Assembly (NCBI GenBank): GCA_031772625.1
Contig: CM062818.1
Coordinates: 208,224,310-208,288,309 of the forward strand
Reading direction: 5' to 3'
Length of the DNA stretch: 64,000 nucleotides
From: Pinus tabuliformis
Taxonomy: Eukaryota > Streptophyta > Pinopsida > Pinales > Pinaceae
Shown here piece after piece: positions 11,307 through 22,485 of this stretch. Made by a program: the position numbers and the translations under genes. How positions within the stretch are numbered: the stretch's first letter is position 1; each line of letters starts with the position of its first letter. The notes beneath the pieces are model-generated. The model saw only the letters and a program-made list of their open reading frames with translations. It made no database searches and was not told the DNA's origin.

Positions 11307-11490
11307 TATATATATATATATATATAATAAATAAATAAATTAATAAAATTAGAATAATAAGAAAATATTTATATAAATAAACAATTATAATATAAAATTA
11401 AAAACTAAATAAATATATAATAAATAATAAATAATAAAATAAATACTTATTTAAATAAATAAATTAAATAATTATTAATTAATTTATCAT
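11190..11490. repeat. AT-rich microsatellite block
   Basis: About 300 bases of almost pure A and T are built from changing units: aaat and aata, then aaaat, then taa, then a perfect (at)n run near 11305-11326, then mixed ataa units. It starts within the LTR text gaaatgataaaaat, so it grew or arrived inside the 5' LTR of A2. The 3' LTR lacks it. Confidence 0.9.
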
Positions 11491-11668
11491 TTGTAAGCCG
11501 ACTACAAATGAAGTCATCAGAATTATTTTTCAAATAACTATTAATAAGCTCTGTAACTTCACGCTCTCTCTTCTCAAATACAAATCTCATTGCCCTGATG
11601 ATGGATTCACTAAGCTAGTCCGAAACGTTGGTTTCAAAACTGTTCACAGGTTTTTCCACAAAATTCAA
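11491..11668 (+). other. Foreign segment with hammerhead-like core
   Basis: This segment lies between the microsatellite and the resumption of LTR text at agtctcactagctgc, and is absent from the partner LTR. It contains ctgatga (11595-11601), a possible stem ggat/gtcc (11603-11606 with 11618-11621, one G-U pair) and gaaac (11622-11626), the order of a hammerhead ribozyme core. The 3' text gaaacgttgg is common at the ends of Penelope-like elements, which carry such motifs. A perfect hairpin of catttgta and tacaaatg lies at its left side. A clear cleavage triplet and closing stem I are not evident, so catalytic function is doubtful. Confidence 0.4.
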
Positions 11669-12104
11669 AAAAGATTAGTCTCACTAGCTGCTTGGAAATA
11701 ATTAATTAATTCAGCATGGATTAATTAGTTGGATAAATTCAAGTTAGAAGTCTTTGTGAAGTCACGCAACAGTTATTTCTTAAATTAAGGAGACTATCCC
11801 TTAATTAAGGAGATAAGGTTGAGAAATTAAGGAGATTATCCCTTAATTAAGGAGATAAGATTGAGTTATATTTGAGTTGTAATTAGTTAGCTCAGTTTAC
11901 TGAGTTAAGTCCAGTTAAATTAGTTCCAAACTATTTGAGGAACTAATTGTGAGTTATCAATCATTTGATGCATGCATACACTCAACAAGTGTACTCCAGA
12001 TAACTGAATATTCCCTCATCAGTGACTCATGCATGTCTATTCTGAGAAAGACCTAGTTGATATAAATGTCAAGGAAAGTGTACTATCAGTTGCATGTTTT
12101 CTCA

Positions 12105-12110
12105 TATAAA
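12105..12110 (+). promoter_or_regulatory. TATA-like box in family A LTR
   Basis: The hexamer tataaa is followed by ggaaactcatgcatgcag. The same arrangement occurs at 15093-15098 and 63412-63417, making it the best candidate for the family A promoter and placing the RNA start a few tens of bases downstream. Confidence 0.55.
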
Positions 12111-12614
12111 GGAAACTCATGCATGCAGAAGGAACAAGGTTCCTTAACGATTGCGCGGTTCTGATAGGGTGTGAGATCAGTGTGAGAAATCAGTGTTCCA
12201 CTTGTTAATAGGAGGAGCACCCAGGAGAAACTACACAAGGAAATAGGAGGCTTGGAGGGAAGAGGAGAAGGCTTGTGAGAAGCTTTTTTTACCTGTGAGC
12301 ATCTGTGAGGATTGTACTGAGAGCTGGCTAGCTGTGAGAGCTAAGGATTTGTGTAATTCTTATGTAATTCCACCTTGTATGATAATACAGATAGTGGGGT
12401 TTTTAGCTGAGGCTTTCCCCTGAGTATTTTTTTTGTTTCATGTGCATTGATTCTTCTTTTGGTTATATGTGTTCAGCTTGATCTTGCTCAAATATTTTAA
12501 GCTTCTGCAAATTGATAGTAGAAGCAGGTTATGGTATTTTGCTTTGGTTATATTGCATTATCGGGTTAACCTGCAGTAGATCTACAGATTGGATTTGTAG
12601 ACAGAATTTCTACA

Positions 12615-12626
12615 TGGTATCAGAGC
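12615..12626 (+). other. Element A2 primer binding site
   Basis: The sequence tggtatcagagc directly follows the LTR end tctaca. It is a perfect 12-base complement of the 3' end of plant initiator-Met tRNA. Confidence 0.9.
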
Positions 12627-12731
12627 TAAGTTTATCGGAGCTGTGAACAGTATACGGAGAAGAGAATTCAAAGTTTGAAGTTCAGGGTTGCAAGTGCAAA
12701 TCAAAGTCATCTCATACTTCAAGGTTAGCCA

Positions 12732-13441
12732 ATGGAATTCTATGGCTTGAGACTCGAGTATGCCTTGGAAGGCAACTCGAATTACATAGCATGGAAAGAT
12801 CGCATGGAGGCTGTATTAGAACACAATGACTTGAAGGATTTCATTGATCAAGAAATCCCAAAGCCAGCTTCAACTAATTCACAAGAGTTGGTTGAGTGGA
12901 AGAAGTGTGTGGTGAGGGCGAGACAGAATATCCTTGAGGGAGTTCGAGACCATATTGTCTCGAGTCTCCATGGGAAGGATACTCCATATTCAATGTGGAT
13001 GACATTGAAGGACCTCTACTAGAACAATAGTGACAGAGGAAATTGGCGCTTAAGGATAAGCTTCGAAGAATCAAGATGGAGAACGACGATACTATTTCCA
13101 CATATCTGAACAAGCTCACCACTTGTAGAGATGAGATTAGCAGTGTGGGAATAACTACTGTCAATGATGATATGGTGAGCCTCACTCTCCTTGGCCTTCC
13201 AAAGAGCTGGAATAGCTACCAGGACTCTATGAATGGAAGGGAGAAACTGCCGGATTGGGAACGACTGTGGTCAGATCTCATGCATGAGGAGATCAAGAGG
13301 AGCACTCAAGATGGTTCTTCATCCAAGGATGATGATGAAGAAAATCTAGCCTTAGCAAGGCAAGGAAATGGAAGGAGAAGGCTTTCCATTCCTAATCGAA
13401 TTCTTCTCATGGAGGCACGAAAGTTGACAAGTCTAAAGTGA
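12732..13441 (+). pseudogene. Element A2 copia gag
   Basis: Two adjoining stretches (12732-13022 and 13043-13441) show the copia gag pattern: an N-terminal YALEGNSNYIAWKDRMEAVL of DUF4219/UBN2 type, then MWMTLKDLY, ISTYLNKLTTCRDEISSVG, LLGLPKSWNSYQ and LPDWERLWSDLMHEEIKR. These are the usual blocks of plant copia gag, which packages element RNA. The start chosen is the first ATG after the priming site that opens the conserved N-terminal block. Confidence 0.85.
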
Positions 13442-14046
13442 GATGCTTTAATTGTCACAATATGGGACATTATGCAACTAATTTCCCATCGAAGAACTCC
13501 AAGAAGGGATCCTCAAAAGGATCGGAAGGTGAGGCATTAGCCTCTCAGTTCAAAATGGATTTTACCCTCATTGCATGCACAGTGTCATCGATGATGGGTT
13601 GTAGTTGGTATCTTGATAGTGGAACCTCATTCCACATGACCGGTGATAAAAGTTTATTCAATACCTTGGAGGAGAAAGACCTCAAGATGCGCATAGAGAT
13701 GGGTGACGATGAAATCTATAGTGTTTCAGGGGTGGGCACGGTTTCTTTTTAGAGGGAGAATGGAGCTCTTATCACCTTAACAGATGAGAAGTATGTGCCT
13801 GGACTGAAGAAGAATTTGGTATTGATCACAATGTTGGAGGAAAAAGGCTATGATGTTGTCTTCAGTAAGGGAAAGGTTTTCCTTAGACACATAACCATGA
13901 GACAAGTGAAACAAATCAGTTCACAAGTTAAGAACCTATATGCTCTTGAGGTTCAAGATGCATGCAAAGCCTTGAGGAGTAAGGCAAATGTTAGAGACTT
14001 GATGGTTGAGAGGGAGAGTAAATTACCTCTCAACATGCAACCCTAG
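13438..14046 (+). pseudogene. Element A2 zinc knuckle and copia aspartic protease
   Basis: The frame opens with a CCHC-type knuckle (CFNCHNMGHYATNFP region). It then gives WYLDSGTSFHMTGDKSLFNTL, where DSG is the protease catalytic triad, and the characteristic ALGD-like strand (IEMGDDEIYSVSGVG). The 13795-14046 piece starts MPGLKKNLVLITMLEEKGYDV, matching VPGLKKNLLSISQLTDKGY of copia elements that precedes the integrase zinc finger. Integrase is not recognised beyond it. Confidence 0.8.
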
Positions 14047-14609
14047 AAGAAGTGTCAGACAATTGTGGAGGAGCCAAAATTGGAGATGCTGAGAGGAGAT
14101 AGAGTGGAGGCATCCAATCATGCAGAGACCTTTAGTAGGGGGAAATTTCAAGCTAAGTGGGTAGAGGGATCACATACAGCCATACCTCCAGGTGTGAGGT
14201 GGGGCGATGTGAAGTGATAGTCCCAAGAAGGTTGAAATTGGGCAGGGTCCATTGAGAGGTTTTAGCTCATGGATCGTACCTTGCTACGAGAGCCCAAAGC
14301 ACATAGTAGCAAGAGGAATCAGTGGGATTGATATAGTCAGAGATCAAAGTGACAAAGGCTAGAGCAGTCAGATACTGAAGAGCACAGAGAAGGATTGACA
14401 ATAGTGCATAATGGCAGAGTTAGCAGAAGCGCAAAGTTTTCAGTTGACAGAGGCAATAACATTCAGAGACTTTGATGATAGATGCATCATATTGATTCAG
14501 GTTGGATGCTTTTTTGTTTCTGGAGTCGCTGGAGCAACAACACTAGAGAGTAGTGTTGCATTCATAACATTCCAAAGGTTCAGGATCGAGATCGAGTTGA
14601 ATTCCTTTA
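14047..14609 (+). mobile_element. Element A2 internal tail without recognised domains
   Basis: The stretch between the protease end and the purine tract holds no integrase, polymerase or RNase H signature. It contains an open piece at 14411-14629 that runs into the LTR and has no family resemblance. It is probably the untranslated 3' part of the element. Confidence 0.5.
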
Positions 14610-14623
14610 TTTTTGAGAGGGAG
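14610..14623 (+). other. Element A2 polypurine tract
   Basis: The text ttttgagagggag stands directly before the 3' LTR start tgttgaaaatagc. It is the usual position and composition of the copia primer for plus-strand synthesis. Confidence 0.75.
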
Positions 14624-15602
14624 TGTTGAAAATAGCAACAAGAAATGATAAAAATCGAATCCAGAATATTCCAATTTTAATTTGTCCTTGAATTAAAATT
14701 AGAATTTAGTCTCACCAGCTGCTTGGAAATAATTAATTAATTTATTATGGATTAATTAGTTGGAGAAATTCAAGTTAGAAGTCTTTGTGAAGTCATGCGA
14801 CAGTTATCCCTTAAATTAAGGAGATTATCCCTTAATTAAGGAGATAAGTTTGAGTTATATTTGAGTTTTAATTAGTTAGCTTAGTTTACTGAGTTAAGTC
14901 CAGTTAAATTAGTTCCAAACTGTTTGAGGAACTAATTGTGAGTTATCAGTCAATTGATGCATGCATGCACTCAACAAGTGTACTCCAGATAACTGAAGAT
15001 TCCCTCATCAGTAACTCATGCATGTCTATTCTGAGAAAGACCCAATTGAGCTAAATGTCAAGGATAGTGTACTATCAGTGGCATGTTTTTCCTATAAAGG
15101 AAACTCATGCATGCAGAAGGAACAAGGTTCCTTGAGGATTGTGTAGTTCTGATAGGGTGTGAGCTCAATGTAAGATATCAGTGTTACACTTGGTAACAGG
15201 AGGAGCACCCAGGAGAAACTGTGCAAGGAAATAGGAGGCTTGGAGAGCAGAGGAGAAGGCTTGTGAGAAGTTTTGTTTGCCTGTGAGCATCTGTGAGGAT
15301 TATACTGAGAGCTGGCTAGCTGTGAGAGCTATGGCTTTGTGTAATTATTATGTATTTCCACCTTGTATGATAATACAGATAGTGGGGTTTTTAGCTGAGG
15401 CTTTCCCCTGAGTATTTTCTGTGTTTCATGTGAATTGATTCTTCTTCTGGTTATATGTGTTCAGCAAGATCTTGCTCAAATATTTTAAGCTTCCGCAAAT
15501 TTATAGTAGAAGTAGGTTATGGTATTTTTCTTTGGTTATATTGCATTATTGGGTTAACCTGCAATAGATCTACATATTGGATTTCTAGACAAAATTTCTA
15601 CA
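14624..15602 (+). repeat. Element A2 3' LTR
   Basis: This 979-base LTR lacks the AT-rich block found in its partner. It has the TATA-like tataaa at 15093-15098 and ends tttctaca, followed by gtttc, the target duplication. Confidence 0.9.
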
Positions 15603-16148
15603 GTTTCTAAGTCCAAATTCATATTTGTGCAATAGATGAAGCAGGTAGCTCAAGCTCCTAGAAAAACTCCCTTTAATCAATGGAAATAATATCAAAGATG
15701 CTTGGAGGAGCTGGAAGAAAGCAAGGAACAGGTAAACCAATTCAGGCAGCTAAATCAAAGTTATAAAAAGTCAGTCCAGGATATTCTTGAAAACTATGAC
15801 AATGAAGTTCATGAGGCATCTCAGGCCCTTGACAGAAGCAAACATTTCATCAAATGGTCTATTCCTATGAGGAGGCAATGCAAAAGTTTATATGTCAGGA
15901 ATTTAGTGTTGGAAGCAAGGTTAAGGAGCATGAAACAAAGTTTGGATGAGGCATGGGGATTGGTAAAGAAGTATGAAGGATCAGCTGAAATGTCTTCTCC
16001 TAAAAGGGTGCTTGAACTAAAGCCCGATCATGTGACTAAAATTAAACCTACTATGTCATCTCCTGTTGAACAACATGACCTCACTCCTCGTGCATCCAAC
16101 ACCAAGGCTTCCAGCAACAAATCTTTAGGCAAAAGAAAGAGGAGGTGA
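15603..16148 (+). pseudogene. Unrecognised coiled-coil frame in family A internal region
   Basis: The open stretch 15702-16148 starts with an ATG and reads as a strongly helical protein: MEELEESKEQVNQFRQLNQS, ASQALDRSKHFIKWS and LEARLRSMKQSLDEAW. It ends in a basic tail SNKSLGKRKRR that resembles a nuclear localisation signal. Coiled coil is the only structure I can support. The copia element A2 separates it from 9814-11112 and the target duplication shows that both were once part of one locus. Family unknown. Confidence 0.45.
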
Positions 16149-17640
16149 TCAAGCCTTACTCCAGGTTTTAAATTTGTGTTAAGTTGAAAGGTTACTGATG
16201 CTATAGTAGTATGATTTAATGTTTTGGAGTGGAAATTAGTGGCATAAAGGCATTTTGTTAGGACAAGAAAGCATTTAGAAAACATCGTTGGAGATATGCT
16301 ATGCTGTCCATGCCCACACTACTACATGCATGTTGGAGGTAAGTCACCCATCAAGATTTTAAGGGGATGGCATGGAGCATGTGTGGTAGCCAACTCACCT
16401 CCTTGGTAGTCCGCCAAATGCCAGTTTCAAAAGCACAAAGTTGTGTTCGCTGCGCAGCTGCTACACAACCTTTTTCACACTCAGAAATCAACCTTTTTGC
16501 TTTTTACCATTTTCATTTCGTGTTGATCATATTCCAAGATAATGTTGTTTATTTTAGAAAAAAGTTCAGTTTTAAAGATAAAAGGCACTTTTTCTATTTT
16601 TGTTTTTGAGGAAAATTCCTTGAAACAACAACAATTTTCCTCCTTTTGAAGTTTGGAATCGATCCTCTGTTGGATTGAACATGCACTCAACTTAGACATT
16701 ATTATATTTTGTATATTGTCTATATAAGATGATGAATACATATGGAAAGGGTTGTTGATGATTTCATTATTGTTGGGGAAACTATTGCAGTTTGTTGTTG
16801 TGATCTGTGTTAATGCATTTTATTGAATATTGAAGAGATTCCAGTGGAGTTGCAGAGATACTTATGGTATGGATGTTTCAGATATTGTTTATTCTTAGTT
16901 ATATATTATCCTTGTTATGTTATATTATTAAACTGATTTGAAGGTGTATGGAACAATTACACTTGAATTCATTTCATATGCTCATGTCTAGTTGTGCCAA
17001 ATATTTCAATTTGCAAATGGAATATGTATGCCTTTAACAATTTTGTGTTTTCTTCTTGATAGTCATTATTCTAATTTGCAGTAATGAATTGTTAGTTATT
17101 CTACCTTTTTTTATGAATGTCTTGATGTCCCCATCTCCACTATACTACAATTTTTCATTCATTTCGAAAGCCATACTAATTGAGCCTCTGTACATGAAAT
17201 TGGTTGGAGATACATCAGAGTGTTGGACCAGGAAAGTCATGATTAGATCACTAGTTTTTCCTAGAACCCACTACTACCCCCATACCAAAAATCAAACATT
17301 TTCAGAACTGGTCTCTATCAAAAAATCATATTCAAAAGTTTTATCTATGATTCTTCTCAGTGGGGGATCCTCCTCAAGTTGAAGAAGAGTAATCATTCAA
17401 CCAAAAGAGGTTTGTGGTTACCTCTGAGTTTTCTCTTTTCAGCCTAGAGAAAACTACAGAGTGCTAACAACCCAAACATAGTCAATTTATTTCTCTGATT
17501 GAGCCCATATTTCCTTGCACAATTTCTTAAGAAATTAGGCCCCTATTATTTACAAAATTTCTCCAAAATGATTGTGCAATTCCCAAGGTTGGTCATCAGA
17601 CTACATTCAACACTTGTACACTCAAGACTAGTCTACAACT
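16149..17640. other. No gene recognised
   Basis: About 1.5 kb of AT-rich sequence follows the coiled-coil frame. Open stretches such as 16367-16609 and 17056-17382 have no family feature and look random. It may be the 3' untranslated part of the family A element or the remains of another LTR; I could not find a second copy in the window. The text around 17355 (agtgggggatcc) resembles a purine tract but no LTR start follows. Confidence 0.5.
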
Positions 17641-18027
17641 GATGTTAAATTGCCTTGGAATCTCAACCACAATTGGGGAACTCAAATTCTCTACATTCAC
17701 TAGATATTTTGGTCCGATTGATTAGTTAACTGAATGAGCATTGAGTTTGAATTAAGTCCCACTGCACCACTTATCTTCCTCTAGTTCCTCCAACAGTTAG
17801 AACTAGTTTAACTGAAAACAACTTGAAATAACTGACCTTGATTGCTAAAATTAGAAATCAACTGAAGTCTAAATCCTCCAAATAGAATTTACTGATCTAT
17901 CTGAGTGACAAGAACCATCTCACCTCAGTTAACTGCATCCAAGTTTTCTGTTGATGTGGAAATTCGAATTTTCTTAATTTTATCAAGGTAAAATCAAATT
18001 GAGAATTTCTTGTTGCTATTTTCAACA
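17641..18027 (-). repeat. LTR fragment related to family A, minus strand
   Basis: Read on the minus strand from 18027 it begins TGTTGAAAATAGCAACAAGA, the exact start of family A LTRs. It then keeps recognisable phrases (AGTTAAACTAGTTCTAA, GAGGAACTAG) at decreasing similarity. The left limit is uncertain and no priming site was found. It abuts the RNase H coding remnant of element B in place of B's own 3' LTR, so it is an insertion or recombination product at the left end of B. Confidence 0.6.
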
Positions 18028-19954
18028 ATGCATCTGCAACATTCTTCAAAGTATCCACATTTACCAAAAACACCTTTTTTTCTTCAACCATATCCCTCAG
18101 ATTGATACTGAACATCAATGTGCTTTGTCTTTGAATGATAAGCAAGGTTCTTTGACAAGAAAATTGCACTTTGGCTGTCACAGTATATCATTATAGCTCG
18201 TTGTACCAACCACATACTTGAACACAATCTCTGCAACCAAAATGCTTCCTTTCTTGCACGAGTGGCTACCATGTATTCAACCTTTGTAGTTGAAAGTGCC
18301 ACTGCAAATTTTCTCTTTCTCATCCAAATGACTGCTCTAAATAGGTTAAACATATACCCACCTATAGATCTTCTTCAATCCAAATATCTAGCCTAGTCTA
18401 GATCAACAAATCCACAAATGTCCAAAACTTTGTCTAATCCTAGTCTTCCTTAGTAGCACAAACCATAATCACTAGTTCCACACAAATACATGAAAGCTTG
18501 TTTCACCATTGTCCAATTCTCCTTCCCTGGTCTTGACATAAACCTGCTCAATGCTCCCACTGCATGCGCAATGTTTGGTCTAGTGCAAACCATTTCATAC
18601 ACTAGGATACCAATTGAATTCGCATATGGAACACAGGACATGTCCTATTCCTGTTTTTGTGTCTTGGGACACTGTTCAATGGATAAATTTACACCTACAG
18701 GAATAAGAACCTTCACTGGTTTATTATCCTACATATTAAACCTCTGCAATATTGTCTCGACATACATCCTCTAATTTAACTAAAGTTTCCTCTTTGCCTG
18801 ATCTTGTTTAATTTCCATGCCCAAAATATAATTTGCAGAACCAATATCCTTCATGTCAAATTTAGAGGACAATTGGGTTTTCAAATCCTAGATAATTTCT
18901 TTGTCATTTCCAATAAACAACATATCATCCACACACAAGACCAAATAAATAACACATTCACAAATTAATTTAAAATATACACAGTGATCCGATTTGCTCC
19001 TGATGAAGCCAAGTCCCCATATATATGTATCAAATTTCTGATACCATATCCTTGGTGACTATTTGAACCCATACAAAGACTTTTTTATCCTACATGCTAG
19101 TTCTTTCTTACCCTTCACTACAAAGACTTTAGGTTGCTTCATGTAGATCTATTCTTCCATATCCCTGTGAATAAATCTTAGCTTCACATCCATCTGTTCT
19201 ACCTCAAAATCAAAAGCAGGAACAACAGATAAAAGTAATCTAATAGAAGCTAACTTGGAAACATGAGAAAAACTATCGCAAAATCAATTCCTAGCACTTG
19301 GGAATAACCTTTTTATACCACTCGAGCTTTGTATGACTCCACCTTTCCTTTTGCATTCATCTTCTTCTTAAACACCCATTTTTTGCCAATGGGTTTCCTT
19401 CCAGCTGACAACTCCAACAGATTCCAAACCTTATTTTTATCCAAAGATGCCATTTCTTCAACCATGGCCTATTTCCAAAGTTTTCCATCCTCTGAATCCA
19501 CTACCTCATTGATAGTTTCGGTATCATCATCAGTAATAGATAAAGAAAAATTTGAATAGAAAACAGATGGAATATACTGCTCTGGCTTCCTTCTCTCTCA
19601 AATTTATCTTCTCAAAACTAGAGTCTATGGGTTTTACTCTTTTGATTCTTGTTTTGTTGTAGAGTATGATTCTTCCTCCTTCAGTTCAAACTCTATCTTT
19701 TCAGGTTCCTTTCGTAGGACTTCATGTTTAATAACATCCTTCACTTCTCTAAATGCCACATCTTGGCTACACACAACCTTCCTTATTTTTGGGTTCCAAA
19801 GTTATTAACCTTTTAAACCATTCTTATACCCAATAAATATGCACCTTTCAGATTTACTATTTAACTTGGTTCTTTTCTCCTTTAGAACATTTACATATGC
19901 ATTACATCCAAATACCCTAAGATGTGAGGGAGAGGGTTTCTTACCCGTCCATAC
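18028..19954 (-). pseudogene. Element B RNase H, reverse transcriptase and integrase end
   Basis: Minus-strand stretches match element F closely. They include RNase H pieces (CDSQSAIFLSKN, KHIDVQYQ, VNVDTLKNVADAL), ALSRFMSRPGKENWTMVKQAFMYL just upstream, scattered reverse transcriptase text between about 18780 and 19330, and the integrase tail GKKPSPSHLRVFGCNAYVNV at 19805-19954. Many breaks are present. The integrase text stops at the CATAC where element C begins and resumes at 49050. Confidence 0.8.
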
Positions 19955-21430
19955 TGTTGATTTTTGAGTAGCTTGGGAGGTACTCCAAGCCCCAGGGTTC
20001 GAGGTTTGGAGGGTGAAGCGCCACAAAAGTCATTTGTGGGCATAGAAACCAAGGTTGGGGTTTTTCACCCATCAATGTTTGGGCCAAAACCATGGAGAAT
20101 TTTGGATATGAGATGGATGGAGATGATATAGGATAGCAAGGAGAATCCAACGCTTCAAGAATCATCAAATTTCGAGATGTCTTTGATGAGATATGAATTT
20201 TTGAAGGTTGACAATGAGTTTTTAGCACATAAGTCATGTAGGCTTGGAGTGCATGTGCCAAAATACATGTCTATTAATGTATCCCATATAAATTGTATAA
20301 ATATAAGGTGTTGGAATCATTTTAGCTCATCTAAAAGTGCATCATTCATAGGAATACCATCCTAAGGCAGCTACAACCTAAGAAGGAAGAAGGATGAAGT
20401 GGTGGAGGACTGTTTTGGTCATGTTTGATTGGGTTTCAAAAGTTTGTGGAGGAGCAAAGGTAAGCCACATGCTTTATAGGAGTTCTGGGAAGAGTTTTAT
20501 TGTGGTTCTTCTCCCTTTCTCAGGCCACAATCCTTGGAGGCACAAATAGGTAGGCCATAAGCCTCTTTTCCCTTGAAATATCTAGGTTGTAAGGCTTCCT
20601 GTAGCTACAAGAAAGTCGCAGGTCTTGTCTCATTGGAATAGGGGGTAGAGAAGGTTTTTTTAGTGCTATTTAGCCCAGACTTGAAGGAGATTGTGGACAA
20701 AAGATAGCAAGGGAAGACCACAACAGAAAAGGGAGGTATGGACACGAGGAAACGAAACTGTTGCAATGTAGTTGCATCCCTAACTAGTGGTACAAATGTA
20801 TAGCAGTGTATGACAACCCATGATTAGAGAGGTATGTGATGGTTTCATGTTGAGTAGATGGTAGTTGGATCCGACCTGGTGTGGACATAGTTATTGCAAC
20901 CTATGGGAGCCATGTGTTAAGGTTGACTTGGGTGGTTGTAGACCTCAATAAGGAGCATATTTCACAGTGAAGTGGATAGAAGATAACAAGGGAGGGTAGA
21001 GTGTTGGCTATCCAAAGTATCCCTTGACAAAAAATCATATTGAGATCTTGACGACTGAAGGTTGGGTGAATATTTGAGCCTAATGTGCAAAACTTTGATG
21101 GAAGAAAGTGTCTGCTAGATTGGAAGATTAGAGGTAAGGTATTGGCCAACTAGAAGAGAAAATTGGATGAACCTGTGTTCATTGCAGTAGTGATAGGTGG
21201 CAGCCCTCCTGGAGACTCTATGTGTTGTCTCTTGATGGACTCAGGGACATCTAGAGAGTTGAACGAAAGAGAAGGACCAACATGACGAGATACAACATAG
21301 AGACTGCAACAATATTGTCATTGTATCTTGTATCCCTAGACTGTTTTGTTATTCATTTGGTTTAATATAACGAAGATTTGGTTGTTGTACATATTTGTAT
21401 AATATTTTGTAAAAAGTTATCCATACTTGT
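19955..21430 (+). repeat. Element C LTR1, main part
   Basis: It starts tgttgatttttgagtagcttgggagg and matches LTR2 (47200 onward) to the last bases before element D, which entered after cttgt at 21426-21430. The remaining 123 bases lie at 37481-37603. A 60-codon open phrase near the start (SLGGTPSP, FVG.ETKVGV, HPSMF) is shared by both LTRs. Confidence 0.85.
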
Positions 21431-22471
21431 TGTTACAGGGAAAAGTGTCTATATAGAACTGCTCTATCCCACTAAGGTGCGATAGCTACCTTAGAAACAA
21501 ACAAAGGAAAGCTACTTTCGTCTTTCCTTTATGAAGTATAGATAGAGAGGAACAAAGAAGACCAACCTCTGTCTTGCGCTAATCTCCTGGTTCGATTCCT
21601 CTCTTCCTTGATAGTCTTTTGCTACTTGTTCCCTTACACGCCCAGCTTCACAGAGTACCTATAAGATCACAGTAGCACAACACTATACAAGAACATGGAT
21701 CTATAATCATAAGCAATCTAGGATCAGATGTAAATTGACCATACAAATGCAGCAAACATAAATGACACAAGAGTATGGAGGAAAACTTGAATAGCTTTTA
21801 TTGATAAACAAGAAAGAGCCAATAGGAGTTACAACCAGTTGTTCTGACCCAGCATCAACCTCTCAGAAAGGAAGCCCCTCTTCACCTCATACAAAGCTTA
21901 GATCACCCAACAATCTGATGTTTGTCTCAAGAAACCAACAACAATTCCTTACAATATGCAAAATTCCAGCCTCTGGATCTCTGGGATGAGGGATCCATAT
22001 ATAGATATCTGTAAGGGAGATGAGTCAGCTTGTGATTTGATTAGTGTCTTCCCTCTGATAATTCTTGCTTCCACTTGGAGATTGATGATCTCTTACTCAT
22101 CCTTGGTCGAATTCAGAGAGACAAGTGTCACAGGAGAAGTTTCTGGAAGCTTCCATTGCCTCTCCACCTCGCGGAATGACACTGCCATTTGTCATTTCTC
22201 GCCCATCGCACCCCATAGAAGGGATTTTTGAAATGAAACGCACCCACACAGTGTATTTAGGTGAGATGCAATGCACTTGGCCTGTGGAGCAGCTGAAATG
22301 ATCCTGTTTTGACCAATTCTGAGAAGTTTTCCATGGAGAACTTCTGGGAGGAGCTGTAATCAGTTGACCTTGTTCCTTTAGGGGTTAGAACAACACTTTT
22401 AGGGACTTAGGAGCCCTTGGTTTATGGACATTTCATGCTTGGGTTTGCAGTGCCCAAAAATGTCTATAACA
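21431..22471 (-). repeat. Element D 3' LTR
   Basis: On the plus strand it starts tgttacagggaaaagtg and ends gtctataaca. In element orientation it is the downstream LTR. It matches 36435-37475 base for base in length and almost everywhere in sequence. Confidence 0.95.
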
Positions 22472-22485
22472 GTTGCCCCCTAAAG
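22472..22485 (-). other. Element D polypurine tract
   Basis: On the minus strand the text ctttagggggcaac stands directly before the 3' LTR start TGTTATAGA. This is where the plus-strand primer is expected. Confidence 0.65.

Larger units (their letters stand above)
11160..12614 (+). repeat. Element A2 5' LTR
   Basis: The LTR is 1455 bases against 979 for its partner. The excess is mainly an AT-rich block plus a foreign segment between about 11190 and 11668. A TATA-like tataaa lies at 12105-12110, followed by gaaactcatgcatgcag, which is shared by all promoter-bearing copies. A tandem repeat of the cttaattaagg phrase (11770-11870) has one more unit than in the partner LTR. Confidence 0.9.
11160..15602 (+). 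mobile_element. Element A2: copia retrotransposon, gag-protease only
   Basis: A copia element has LTRs at 11160-12614 and 14624-15602, both starting tgttgaaaatagc and ending tttctaca. It is flanked by a perfect target duplication gtttc (11155-11159 and 15603-15607). An initiator-Met priming site and a purine tract lie at the expected places. The internal region is only about 2 kb and codes for gag, a zinc knuckle and protease. Integrase, reverse transcriptase and RNase H are not recognised, so it could move only with help from relatives. It is broken in a few places. The LTRs are still clearly alike apart from an insert in the left one, suggesting moderate age. Confidence 0.9.

Noticed and set aside
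11160-12614. A retrozyme (small non-autonomous element with hammerheads in both LTRs)
   Set aside because: The hammerhead-like core occurs in only one LTR, inside a foreign insert, and the element has gag and protease, unlike retrozymes.
12732-14046. A complete autonomous copia element at A2
   Set aside because: The interior is only about 2 kb and integrase, polymerase and RNase H are not recognised. It is a non-autonomous copy.
17056-17382. 108-codon plus-strand frame
   Set aside because: Its composition is random-looking, there is no conserved block, and its end lies near a diverged LTR-like text. It is probably chance.
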